This document shows, piece by piece, positions 7,279 to 13,993 of a DNA stretch of 13,993 nucleotides. The notes under the pieces are model-generated. The model had not been told where the DNA came from. It worked only from the letters and a program-made list of their open reading frames with translations, and searched no databases. The position numbers were made by a program, and so were the translations under genes. Every line of letters begins with the position of its first letter. Positions within the stretch are counted from its first letter, which is position 1. This DNA is from Deltaproteobacteria bacterium RBG_16_44_11 (GTDB lineage Bacteria; Desulfobacterota; Syntrophia; Syntrophales; Smithellaceae): positions 3,854 through 17,846 of the forward strand of contig MGQN01000031.1 in NCBI GenBank assembly GCA_001797845.1. The letters are read 5' to 3'.

Positions 7279-8118
7279 ATGCAAAGGTTCGCGCCGGCAA
7301 AAATCAACCTTTTCTTGCGCGTCCTGCGTAAGCGCGCTGACGGCTACCATGATATTTTTTCCCTCATACAAAAAATATCTCTTTACGACGAGCTGACTTT
7401 CTTGCCGCGCCCGAAAGGAATTGAACTTAAATGCCCGAATGTAAATTTGCCAACTAATGAAGATAATTTGGTATTTCACGCAGCGCAATCAATTTTTGCC
7501 TATTGCAATTATCCTTCCGGCATCGAAATTACGCTGAACAAAAAAATTCCCATCGCCGCAGGCTTGGGCGGCGGCAGTTCCGACGCGGCAACAACTTTGA
7601 TGGCCTTAAACGATCTATGTTCTTTTGGTCTGAAAAAAAACGAACTAATGAAACTGGGGGCAAAGCTGGGAGCGGATGTCCCCTTTTTTATTTTTGGAAA
7701 TACTGCTTTTGCCCGGGGCACCGGCAATAAGTTAAAAGCTTGTAAAAATTTCCCCAAACTCTACTTTGTTCTCATCAATCCCCAATTTCCCCTATCCACA
7801 AAAACTGTTTACGAAAACCTCAATTTAAGATTGACAAGGCAAAAAATTAATTATAGCATTCCGCGGTTTTTCGCTTTAGGCGATGTAACCCGGGAATTGC
7901 ATAATGATTTAGAAGATTTTTCATTAAAATTGCATCCCGAATTAGGTAATTTAAAGCAAATGTTGTTGCATCATGGAGCGCTTGGCGCATTGATGACGGG
8001 TAGCGGCCCTACGGTCTTTGGCATTTTTTCGGATGAGAAATCGGCAAAAAAAGCTCAAATAGCTATCGATAAAGAACTTTCCGGTAAATGTGCTGTTTTT
8101 TTTGCTCGATCCATATGA
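7279..8118 (+). CDS. ispE: CDP-ME kinase IspE
   Basis: The enzyme is 4-(cytidine 5'-diphospho)-2-C-methyl-D-erythritol kinase. It phosphorylates the 2-hydroxyl of CDP-methylerythritol with ATP, a middle step of the MEP route to isoprenoid precursors. The 279 residues are standard length. The GHMP-kinase fold is visible: AKINLFL at 7-13 with catalytic Lys8, the glycine-rich ATP loop PIAAGLGGGSSDAA at 91-104, GADVPFF at 131-137 with the catalytic Asp133, and the C-terminal LMTGSGPTVFG motif. The start is an ATG one base after the DUF1844 stop. No strong Shine-Dalgarno sits in front of it, which supports translational coupling. The gene order ispE, tRNA-Gln, prs, rplY, pth is conserved in deltaproteobacteria as I know them. 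Confidence 0.96.
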   Translation: MQRFAPAKINLFLRVLRKRADGYHDIFSLIQKISLYDELTFLPRPKGIELKCPNVNLPTNEDNLVFHAAQSIFAYCNYPSGIEITLNKKIPIAAGLGGGSSDAATTLMALNDLCSFGLKKNELMKLGAKLGADVPFFIFGNTAFARGTGNKLKACKNFPKLYFVLINPQFPLSTKTVYENLNLRLTRQKINYSIPRFFALGDVTRELHNDLEDFSLKLHPELGNLKQMLLHHGALGALMTGSGPTVFGIFSDEKSAKKAQIAIDKELSGKCAVFFARSI

Positions 8119-8161
8119 TGAGGTGCATTATCCGACAAAAACTTTTATTTGTTGAGCATAT

Positions 8162-8236
8162 TGGGGCGTCGTCAAGCGGTAAGACACAGGATTTTGGTTC
8201 CTGCATTCGGAGGTTCGAATCCTCCCGCCCCAGCCA
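8162..8236 (+). tRNA. tRNA-Gln (anticodon TTG), CCA encoded
   Basis: The cloverleaf closes with a 7-bp acceptor stem, TGGGGCG (8162-8168) with CGCCCCA (8226-8232), then discriminator G8233 and an encoded CCA at 8234-8236. The anticodon stem CAGGA/TCCTG encloses the loop TTTTGGT, giving anticodon TTG. The T arm GGAGG-TTCGAAT-CCTCC is perfect. U1-A72 at the top of the acceptor stem is typical of glutamine tRNA. It sits between ispE and prs in the same orientation and is probably processed from the operon transcript. Confidence 0.97.
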
Positions 8237-8263
8237 TAAAGAGGATATTGGGAAAGGATTTAA

Positions 8264-9205
8264 ATGTTAGAAAAAATAAGGATTTTTTCCGGAAATTCCA
8301 ATATTGGATTGGCTGAAAAAATTTGTGAAAAATTAGGCGTTGTGCTGGGCAAAGCCAATGTGACGACTTTCAGCGACGGTGAGACTCAGGTAGAAATAAA
8401 TGAAAATGTTCGCGGCATGGATGTTTTCATTATTCAATCCACATGCTCACCGGTTAATGTCATGTGCATGGAGCTCTTGATTATGATTGATGCGATGAAG
8501 CGCGCATCTGCTGAACGGATTACCGCCGTTGTGCCTTATTACGGTTACGGCCGGCAGGATAGAAAAGTCGCTCCGCGTGCGCCGATTTCGGCAAAATTAC
8601 TGGCTGACCTGATTACCACGGCCGGAGCTAACCGTGTACTCTCCATGGATCTGCACGCCGGCCAGATTCAAGGCTTCTTCAATATTCCCGTGGATAATCT
8701 TTTTGCTACGCCGGTTTTGCTGGAATATATCAAAAAAACTTATCTAAATGATACCGTGGTTGTTTCGCCGGATACCGGCGGCGTGGAACGCGCCCGCGCG
8801 TTCGGCAAAAGGCTGGGAGCAAGCCTGGCTATTATTGACAAAAGAAGAGAAGGCCCCAATGAAGCCCAGGTAATGAATATTATCGGTAATGTAAAAGGTA
8901 AAGGAGTTATCATCCTTGACGATATGATTGATACGGCAGGAACTGTAGTTCAGGCCGCCAAAGCCTTGAAAGACGCGGGCGCCTTGCAAATTTGTGTCTG
9001 CTGCACGCACCCTGTTTTATCCGGGCCCGCTTTGGAGCGTATCGAAGGATCCGATATCAAAGAAGTCGTCGTCACTGATACGATACCTCTGAATGATCGG
9101 GCAAAAAAATGTAAAAGAATAAAAGTTTTGTCGGTATCCGGCCTTTTGAGCGAAGCCGTGCGCCGCATATACTATAACGATTCTGTAAGCTCATTATTTA
9201 TATAG
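8264..9205 (+). CDS. prs: Ribose-phosphate pyrophosphokinase
   Basis: The enzyme makes PRPP from ribose 5-phosphate and ATP, feeding purine, pyrimidine, histidine, tryptophan and NAD synthesis. At 313 residues it is a class I enzyme of normal length. Seen in the sequence: FSDGE at 36-40, the YYGYGRQDRK segment with the ATP-binding residues, DLHAGQIQGFF, and the PRPP-binding loop VIILDDMIDTAGT at 215-227. AAAGGA precedes the ATG. The stop codon overlaps the AGGAGG of rplY, so the two genes are translated in close sequence. Confidence 0.97.
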   Translation: MLEKIRIFSGNSNIGLAEKICEKLGVVLGKANVTTFSDGETQVEINENVRGMDVFIIQSTCSPVNVMCMELLIMIDAMKRASAERITAVVPYYGYGRQDRKVAPRAPISAKLLADLITTAGANRVLSMDLHAGQIQGFFNIPVDNLFATPVLLEYIKKTYLNDTVVVSPDTGGVERARAFGKRLGASLAIIDKRREGPNEAQVMNIIGNVKGKGVIILDDMIDTAGTVVQAAKALKDAGALQICVCCTHPVLSGPALERIEGSDIKEVVVTDTIPLNDRAKKCKRIKVLSVSGLLSEAVRRIYYNDSVSSLFI

Positions 9206-9214
9206 GAGGAACAA

Positions 9215-9949
9215 ATGGAGGTAACCGATTTAGCGGCTCAAGTCCGTAAAGAACAAAAGAAAGGACCAGCCCGCAGACTGCGTCAAAGCGGCTATGTCCC
9301 GGCAATTTTTTACGGCCGCTCCGCCGAAAATATATTGCTGGCGGTAAAAAATGACGCGCTGGTTAAAATACATAAAGATAAAAAAGATCACGCCTTCATC
9401 AAACTAATTATTGATGACGGTAAGAAAAAAACAGAAAAGCTATCGTTAATCAAAGAACTGCAGGTACAGCCTTTAACCGGTAAGTTTTATCATGCTGATT
9501 TCTATGAAGTGGACATGAAACACAAGCTTACTGTAGAGGTTTCCTTGCGTTTTGTCGGCAAACCTGTCGGCGTGGATAACGGCGGCGAATTACAGCATAT
9601 AAAGCGCGAAGTGAAGGTTTCCTGTCTACCGTCTGATCTTCCCGATCATATCGACGTGGACGTGGCCGCTCTGGATATCGGAGATTCCATAAAAATCAGA
9701 GAATTAACTGTTCCGGAAGGCGTTACCATTCTGGATTCACCGGATAGTGCTGTAGCGGCCGTCGCCGTAATTAAGGTGGTCGTGGTAGAAGCGCCTGTGG
9801 CAGAAGCGGCAGTAACTGAGGAAGGCGCCGCGGCAGAAGGAGCCGAAGGAGCCCCAGCGGTTGAAGGCACCGCCGCACCGGCAGAAAAATCAGAAAAACC
9901 GGAAAAAGAAAAGAAAGATAAAGAAAAGAAGGAAAAAAAGGAAAAGTAA
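9215..9949 (+). CDS. rplY: 50S ribosomal protein L25 (Ctc type)
   Basis: The protein binds 5S rRNA in the large subunit central protuberance. At 244 residues it is the long two-domain form (TL5/Ctc, general stress protein). The N-terminal 5S-binding beta-barrel covers about 1-95, with KKGPARRLRQSGYVPA near the start, and the C-terminal L25_TL5 domain covers about 100-185. The last 60 residues form a low-complexity tail: Ala/Glu/Val-rich first, then Lys/Glu-rich at the very end. Such tails vary among family members and are probably disordered. The ATG has a perfect AGGAGG overlapping the prs stop. Confidence 0.95.
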   Translation: MEVTDLAAQVRKEQKKGPARRLRQSGYVPAIFYGRSAENILLAVKNDALVKIHKDKKDHAFIKLIIDDGKKKTEKLSLIKELQVQPLTGKFYHADFYEVDMKHKLTVEVSLRFVGKPVGVDNGGELQHIKREVKVSCLPSDLPDHIDVDVAALDIGDSIKIRELTVPEGVTILDSPDSAVAAVAVIKVVVVEAPVAEAAVTEEGAAAEGAEGAPAVEGTAAPAEKSEKPEKEKKDKEKKEKKEK

Positions 9950-9990
9950 ATCTCTGTATCCACCTATCAATTATCGGGCGGTAGAAAGTG

Positions 9991-10040
9991 TTCCTCTCGA
10001 ATTTGAAAAAAATATTTTCTCGGCGCGGCTCTGAGAGGAA
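9991..10040 (+). promoter_or_regulatory. Helix masking the pth Shine-Dalgarno sequence
   Basis: TTCCTCTC at 9991-9998 is a perfect reverse complement of GAGAGGAA at 10033-10040, which is the Shine-Dalgarno region of pth (ATG at 10048). The 34-base loop contains a smaller AT-rich hairpin, GAAAA...TTTTC. If it forms in the mRNA, it would hide the ribosome-binding site. That suggests translational or temperature-dependent control, an inference from base pairing alone. Confidence 0.4.
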
Positions 10041-10047
10041 GCAAGAG

Positions 10048-10626
10048 ATGTATTTAATATTCGGTCTGGGTAATCCCGGCAATCGCTATCGGCGGACCAG
10101 ACATAACGTCGGATTCATGGTTCTGGAGACGTTGGCCGCCGCGCTGGAAATTGATTTGAAGCAGAAAAGCTTTAACGCTTTGTGGGGCAAAGGTAAAATC
10201 GCCAATAATATTGTGCTTCTAGCCATGCCTCAGACATACATGAATTTAAGCGGCAACGCGGTAAGAGAGCTGCTAACGTTCTTTAAAGCGGATATAAAAT
10301 GTTTGATCGTTGTTCACGATGACCTTGATTTGCCCTTTGGCGCTATTCGCCTGAAAACCGGCGGAGGAAACGCCGGCCATAAAGGTTTGGAATCCATCGT
10401 GGAGAACCTGGGCTCTGCGGGCTTTATGCGCGTAAGGATAGGTATCGGCAAACCAGCCGACAAAGCGCGCATTGAAAGTTATGTTCTGGAGAGATTCGAA
10501 CCGAAAGAAGAAGCTGTGCTGAAGCAGATTATTCAGAAGGCGGCAGACGCAGCTTCCGAAATAATATTATCAGGCATGCAGGAAGCTATGGCTAAATACC
10601 ATACAAAAAATATAAGTAATTCTTAA
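10048..10626 (+). CDS. pth: Peptidyl-tRNA hydrolase
   Basis: The enzyme cleaves peptides from peptidyl-tRNAs dropped by ribosomes so that the tRNA can be reused. I chose the ATG at 10048 (192 residues) over an upstream GTG at 9988, because the family begins with a short strand directly before GLGNPG (here residues 6-11) and GAGAGGAA lies at a normal distance. Catalytic His19 (RHNVGF), Asn9, Asn66 in TYMNLSG, Asp92 in VVHDDLD and Asn108 in GGGNAGHKG match the E. coli active-site set. The length is normal. The gene follows rplY after 98 bases and precedes hppA by 16 bases. Confidence 0.95.
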   Translation: MYLIFGLGNPGNRYRRTRHNVGFMVLETLAAALEIDLKQKSFNALWGKGKIANNIVLLAMPQTYMNLSGNAVRELLTFFKADIKCLIVVHDDLDLPFGAIRLKTGGGNAGHKGLESIVENLGSAGFMRVRIGIGKPADKARIESYVLERFEPKEEAVLKQIIQKAADAASEIILSGMQEAMAKYHTKNISNS

Positions 10627-10642
10627 AAAAGGAGGATTAATA

Positions 10643-13111
10643 ATGTTACAAAAAAAACGAAGTATCTGGACATTTTTACTTAGCGGCATCATTTTTCTTT
10701 TGTTTGCCGGTACCGCTTTCGCGGGTGAAGCGGATATCAAATTGCCTGATTTGACCAATATTGCTTTTCTAGGCGGCAACCTGTCAGGCATGATGATTTT
10801 AAATATCGGACTTGCTATCTGCGTCATCGGCATGATTTTTGGTTTGATCCAATATGTGCAAACGAAAAATCTGCCCGCCCATCAGTCGATGTTGGCCGTA
10901 TCTAAAACTATATGGGAAACCTGCAAGACATATCTTTTCCAGCAGGGAAAATTCCTGGTCGGTTTATGGATACTCATCGCTGCGTGTATTATTTACTACT
11001 TCTACGGCCTGCAGAACTCTCCGATAAACGGCGTAATAATAATTCTTTCATGTTCGGTTGTCGGAATTTTAGGCTCCTACGGTGTGGCCTGGTTTGGCAT
11101 TCGCATCAATACCGTGGCCAATTCCCGCGCCGCCTTCGCTTCCATGAGCGGCAATCCCTTAAACATTGTCAACATTTGTTTAAGATCGGGTATGAGCGTG
11201 GGGTTACTACTCGTCAGCATCGAACTTTTCTTTATGATTCTCATTCTGGCATACATTCCCAAGGAATTATCCGGTCCCTGCTTTATCGGCTTTGCCATCG
11301 GTGAATCGCTGGGTGCTTCCGTTCTGCGTATCTGCGGCGGTATCTTCACCAAAATCGCCGATATCGGTTCCGACCTGATGAAAATAGTTTTTCACCTGCC
11401 GGAAGATGATCCCAAAAACCCGGGTGTTATTGCCGACTGTACCGGTGACAACGCGGGTGACAGTGTTGGCCCTACCGCTGATGGTTTTGAAACTTACGGC
11501 GTAACCGGCGTTGCCTTAATCGCCTTTTTGGCGCTGGCTTTGGCGGGAACTCCCGAAATGGGCGGAAAACTTATCGTCTGGATTTTTGCCATGAGAATCC
11601 TCATGATCCTGACTTCTCTTGCTTCTTATTTTGTCAATGATGTAATCAGCCAAAAGGTGTTCTCCGGCAAGAAGGATTTCAATTTTGAACATCCCCTGAC
11701 CAACCTGGTTTGGATTACTTCGGCCATTTCGATCGCCGTCACTTTCGCCGCCAGCTATTTTCTGTTGGGAGACTTGACCGATAACTTAAAAGATTTATGG
11801 TGGGCTCTTTCCATCATCATCAGTTGCGGAACCATTGCCGGCGCTTTAATTCCCGAGCTGACCAAAGTATTCACCTCTACTAAATCGCGCCATTGCGAAG
11901 AAGTCGTTGATGCTTCCAAGCAAGGCGGAGCTTCGCTGAATGTTCTTTCCGGATTTGTTGCCGGCAACTTCTCCGCTTTCTGGGAAGGCATGACCATCAT
12001 GTTTTTAATGTTTATAGCCTATCTGGTATCGAAAAATCCGGCCGTCATCGCGATATTGCCTCCCGAATTCGTTTTTGCTGCTCCGGTTTTCGCTTTCGGT
12101 CTGGTCGCTTTCGGTTTCCTGGGCATGGGCCCGGTGACCATCGCCGTTGATAGTTTCGGTCCGGTATCGGATAACGCTCAATCCATCTATGAGCTTTCGA
12201 TGATCGAATCCCGTAAGGACGCGAAAGCAGTTGTCAAGAAACACTATGGCGTTGAACCTGACTTTGAACTGGCCAAGCACTTTTTGGAATCGGCTGACGG
12301 CGCGGGCAATACTTTTAAAGCCACGGCAAAACCGGTGTTAATCGGAACGGCTGTTGTCGGGGCAACCACTATGGTGTTCGGCATCATCATCTTGCTGGAA
12401 CGCCTCTTCGGTAATGTCATTGCCAAACTTTCTCTTGTCCAGCCGGAAGTAATCCTGGGCTTGCTCATGGGCGGCTGTGTTATTTACTGGTTTACCGGCG
12501 CTTCTATGCAGGCAGTTACCACCGGCGCTTACCAGGCGGTTGTGTTCATCAAAAAGAACATCAAACTAGATAAGAAAGAAGCCTCTATTGAGGACAGCAA
12601 GGAAGTCGTCAAGATTTGCACTAAGTACGCGCAAAAGGGAATGATCAATATTTTCATTGTCATTTTCTTTATGACGTTGGCTCTTTCGTTCTTCAACCCT
12701 TACTACTTTATCGGCTACCTTATCGCCATTGCCTTCTTTGGCCTGTTCCAGGCGATTTTCATGGCCAATGCCGGCGGCTGCTGGGATAACGGCAAGAAAA
12801 TTGTTGAAGTTGATCTGAAGATGAAGAACACTCCTCTGCATGAAGCGACAGTTGTCGGCGATACCGTCGGCGACCCGTTCAAAGATACGTCTTCCGTTTC
12901 TTTGAACCCGGTTATCAAATTTACAACCTTATTTGGTTTGCTGGCTGTGGAAATAGCGGTTACCATGACCGATGTAAACTTGAAGCTCGGCCTGGCCGCT
13001 TGCTTCTTCCTCATCGCGCTGATTTTCGTTTACCGTTCATTCTACAGTATGCGAATATCCGAAGAAAAACTCGATGACGGTAAAAGTAAAGGTAAGGGTA
13101 AAGGTAAATAG
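10643..13111 (+). CDS. hppA: Divergent membrane-bound proton/sodium pyrophosphatase
   Basis: This integral membrane enzyme hydrolyses PPi and pumps H+ and/or Na+. It has 822 residues, longer than the 660-770 usual in bacteria. Family motifs are clear: PEDDPKNPGVIAD (253-265) with D265, D269 and D273 in the DxxxDxxxD substrate site, DSFGPVSDNA ending at 512, and VVGDTVGDPFKDT with D744, K747 and D748. It is divergent. It starts with a cleavable-signal-like segment (residues about 8-28, ending AFA-GE). About 19 residues are inserted between DNA (510-512) and GNT (555-557). It reads GNTFKATAK where canonical enzymes read GNTTAA or GNTTKA. Lys559 suggests potassium independence, but Ala562 does not fit that class cleanly. 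The tail is a Gly/Lys repeat. AAGGAGG precedes the ATG. Transported ion is uncertain. Confidence 0.92.
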   Translation: MLQKKRSIWTFLLSGIIFLLFAGTAFAGEADIKLPDLTNIAFLGGNLSGMMILNIGLAICVIGMIFGLIQYVQTKNLPAHQSMLAVSKTIWETCKTYLFQQGKFLVGLWILIAACIIYYFYGLQNSPINGVIIILSCSVVGILGSYGVAWFGIRINTVANSRAAFASMSGNPLNIVNICLRSGMSVGLLLVSIELFFMILILAYIPKELSGPCFIGFAIGESLGASVLRICGGIFTKIADIGSDLMKIVFHLPEDDPKNPGVIADCTGDNAGDSVGPTADGFETYGVTGVALIAFLALALAGTPEMGGKLIVWIFAMRILMILTSLASYFVNDVISQKVFSGKKDFNFEHPLTNLVWITSAISIAVTFAASYFLLGDLTDNLKDLWWALSIIISCGTIAGALIPELTKVFTSTKSRHCEEVVDASKQGGASLNVLSGFVAGNFSAFWEGMTIMFLMFIAYLVSKNPAVIAILPPEFVFAAPVFAFGLVAFGFLGMGPVTIAVDSFGPVSDNAQSIYELSMIESRKDAKAVVKKHYGVEPDFELAKHFLESADGAGNTFKATAKPVLIGTAVVGATTMVFGIIILLERLFGNVIAKLSLVQPEVILGLLMGGCVIYWFTGASMQAVTTGAYQAVVFIKKNIKLDKKEASIEDSKEVVKICTKYAQKGMINIFIVIFFMTLALSFFNPYYFIGYLIAIAFFGLFQAIFMANAGGCWDNGKKIVEVDLKMKNTPLHEATVVGDTVGDPFKDTSSVSLNPVIKFTTLFGLLAVEIAVTMTDVNLKLGLAACFFLIALIFVYRSFYSMRISEEKLDDGKSKGKGKGK

Positions 13112-13133
13112 AATTTAACTTCTTTGAATCAAC

Positions 13134-13167
13134 AAAAAAAGCGCCTCACTGTGGGGCGCTTTTTTTA
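13134..13167 (+). terminator. Rho-independent terminator after hppA
   Basis: An A-run is followed by the stem AGCGCCTC (13140-13147) with GGGGCGCT (13153-13160), eight pairs including one G-U, a five-base loop ACTGT and seven Ts. It lies 23 bases after the hppA stop and should end the operon. The symmetric A and T runs would let it work from the other side too. Confidence 0.9.
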
Positions 13168-13169
13168 TT

Positions 13170-13297
13170 AATGCCAAGCCGGCCTTCATTCGGTTATCTT
13201 TGTTGGCAGCGTCATCGGCTCCTCGACGTATCGTAACATACGACTGTGTCGCCTCTTCCTTGCCGCCTCGATATCCTTTTGAATGCGACTTGGTATT
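13170..13297. repeat. 128-bp quasi-palindromic repeat element
   Basis: AATGCCAAGCCG at 13170-13181 and CGACTTGGTATT at 13286-13297 are inverted copies matching at 10 of 12 bases. Partial inverted similarity continues inward (TTCA, TATC, GGCA and GGC blocks) to a central hairpin CGTAT-N6-ATACG. The whole unit is therefore a long imperfect palindrome directly after the terminator. The minus strand is open for 36 codons (IPSRIQKD... to a TGA), which I take as a property of the repeat and not a gene. It resembles MITE or BIME-type repeats seen in many copies in deltaproteobacterial genomes; copy number cannot be judged here. Confidence 0.5.
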
Positions 13298-13410
13298 CTG
13301 AGTATGATGAGGAAAGTAAAACCGGGCAGATAACCTAATACCCTAATCACCTAAAGGTGACGCGAGGGCACGCGTGAGGCTATGTCGCAATGTCGGAAAT
13401 CGCCACCTAA
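13298..13410. other. Non-coding stretch, no recognised feature
   Basis: No credible ORF. It contains a short hairpin TCACC-TAAA-GGTGA at 13347-13360, a CGCG-N6-CGCG hairpin directly after it (13361-13374) and imperfect repeats of CCTAAT around 13334-13346. It may be part of a larger repeat unit with its neighbours. Confidence 0.35.
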
Positions 13411-13565
13411 GTCGTCATACCGGCGCAGGCCGGTATGACGACGCCGTCCCGGCGAAGGCCGGTGACCAGTTTCAATAATACTGGATTCCCCCATGTCAAG
13501 CACGGGGCAGACTCAAAGTCGCACTTCGCTGGACTTTATTCGGCGAATGCTGGACGGAATGACGG
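13411..13565. repeat. REP-like palindrome cluster
   Basis: GTCGTCATACCGGC at 13411-13424 and its perfect complement at 13429-13442 form 14-bp arms around GCAG. A degenerate second copy follows, GTC-CCGGC-GAAG-GCCGG-T-GAC at 13446-13466. Next comes a CCAGT/ACTGG pair, then a CCCC/GGGG pair and a GGAATGACGG end. This order is characteristic of the dispersed proteobacterial repeats that start GTCATnCCGGC and contain ATACTGGATTCCC. The unit appears worn. Confidence 0.65.
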
Positions 13566-13637
13566 AAAGTTAATTACGACACCATCTCGAAGCCCGTGGC
13601 AATCTCTTATTAACCAAATTTTCCCCCAAAAAAACAT

Positions 13638-13666
13638 TTGCATCTCATTTTCAAAGAATATATATA
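13638..13666 (+). promoter_or_regulatory. Weak candidate promoter for the last gene
   Basis: TTGCAT at 13638-13643 is followed after 17 bases by TATATA at 13661-13666 in an AT-rich stretch. It would give a leader of about 115 bases. The -35 is poor, so confidence is low. The rest of 13566-13787 is AT-rich leader without other visible signals. Confidence 0.3.
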
Positions 13667-13787
13667 ACTTTCAAACATCACAGGTTATTCAGGTACACCA
13701 ATAAATAAACGAGCGCTGGCTCTGTTTAATAATTAGCATCATCAAAGTCAAAAAAGCAGCAAATTATTTTATAGGAGGCATACTCTC

Positions 13788-13993
13788 ATGTTTAGGAAAA
13801 AGAAATTATATTTTGTTGTCATTATTTTTAGCTTTTTCATTAATTTATTATTTGTTAATTCAGGGTATGCTGCCGCTTATAGTATAAAGCGTTGCCATAG
13901 TGAATATAATCCCGGCGAACCCGGCGACGTCGAATACTGTGCTCTAATATGGGTATATATTGGAAACTGCGATGGTACCGAAACGCATTGGTA
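13788..13993 (+). CDS. Secreted cysteine-containing protein, 5' end only
   Basis: An ATG at 13788 has a strong AGGAGG (13773-13778) nine bases upstream, and the frame stays open to the window edge for 68 codons. Residues 1 to about 30 form a textbook Sec signal peptide: a basic start FRKKKLY, a hydrophobic core VVIIFSFFINLLFV, then NSGYAAA with a likely cleavage after Ala. The mature part begins AYSIKRCHSEYNPGEPGD and has three cysteines in the visible 36 or so residues, with several aromatic and acidic residues. This suggests a disulfide-bonded exported protein. I do not recognise the family. It lies beyond the operon terminator and a repeat cluster, so it is a separate transcription unit, possibly accessory. 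Confidence 0.75.
   Translation, partial: MFRKKKLYFVVIIFSFFINLLFVNSGYAAAYSIKRCHSEYNPGEPGDVEYCALIWVYIGNCDGTETHW

Noticed and set aside
9988..10047. Upstream GTG start giving a 20-residue N-terminal extension of Pth
   Set aside because: The extension is absent from the family, and a proper Shine-Dalgarno sits before the ATG at 10048.
13322..13400. Resemblance to a cyclic-di-GMP-I (GEMM) riboswitch, with GGGCAGA, a TAAA-looped hairpin and ACGCGAGGGC
   Set aside because: Key aptamer bases do not match (ACGCAAAGCC expected), there are extra bases before the hairpin, and two repeats separate it from the next gene.
13435..13704. Possible 89-residue ORF starting in the REP-like palindrome
   Set aside because: Its first third is translated repeat sequence, it has no ribosome-binding site, and the rest runs through an AT-rich leader.

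Overview
The window reads as chromosomal DNA of an anaerobic deltaproteobacterium (Desulfobacterota). The best guess is a Syntrophales- or Smithella-like syntroph. This is inferred from three things: the gene order ispE / tRNA-Gln / prs / rplY / pth, which I know from Geobacter-type genomes; an RpoH-type sigma factor; and a DUF362 plus polyferredoxin pair together with a membrane pyrophosphatase, typical of energy-limited anaerobes. No database search was possible, so the lineage is provisional.

Layout. Positions 2-2026 (+) hold the 3' end of a DUF362 protein followed by a large membrane polyferredoxin that looks like a fusion of NapH and NapG. These converge on rpoH (2203-3048, minus strand). 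A short divergent promoter region (3049-3208) separates rpoH from a diadenylate cyclase gene with an N-terminal pyruvate-kinase-like domain (3209-4081, +). A 114-bp segment bounded by perfect 11-bp inverted repeats lies between it and clpB (4210-6798, +). A housekeeping run follows on the plus strand: a DUF1844 protein, ispE, tRNA-Gln(TTG), prs, rplY, pth and a divergent membrane pyrophosphatase (hppA), closed by a strong rho-independent terminator at 13134-13167.

Positions 13168-13787 contain no credible gene. They hold a 128-bp quasi-palindromic repeat, REP-like palindromes and a leader with a weak promoter. The window ends inside a secreted, cysteine-containing protein of unknown function that starts at 13788.

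How the genes fit together. RpoH, ClpB and a c-di-AMP synthase form a compact stress-response block. The ispE-to-hppA run supplies isoprenoid precursor, PRPP, ribosomal protein L25, peptidyl-tRNA recycling and recovery of energy from the pyrophosphate made by biosynthesis. The best leads beyond ordinary annotation are the clpB leader element, a helix that masks the pth Shine-Dalgarno sequence, the NapH-NapG fusion, the unusual pyrophosphatase and the palindromic repeats after the terminator. I found no CRISPR array, complete insertion sequence, phage or defence cassette.
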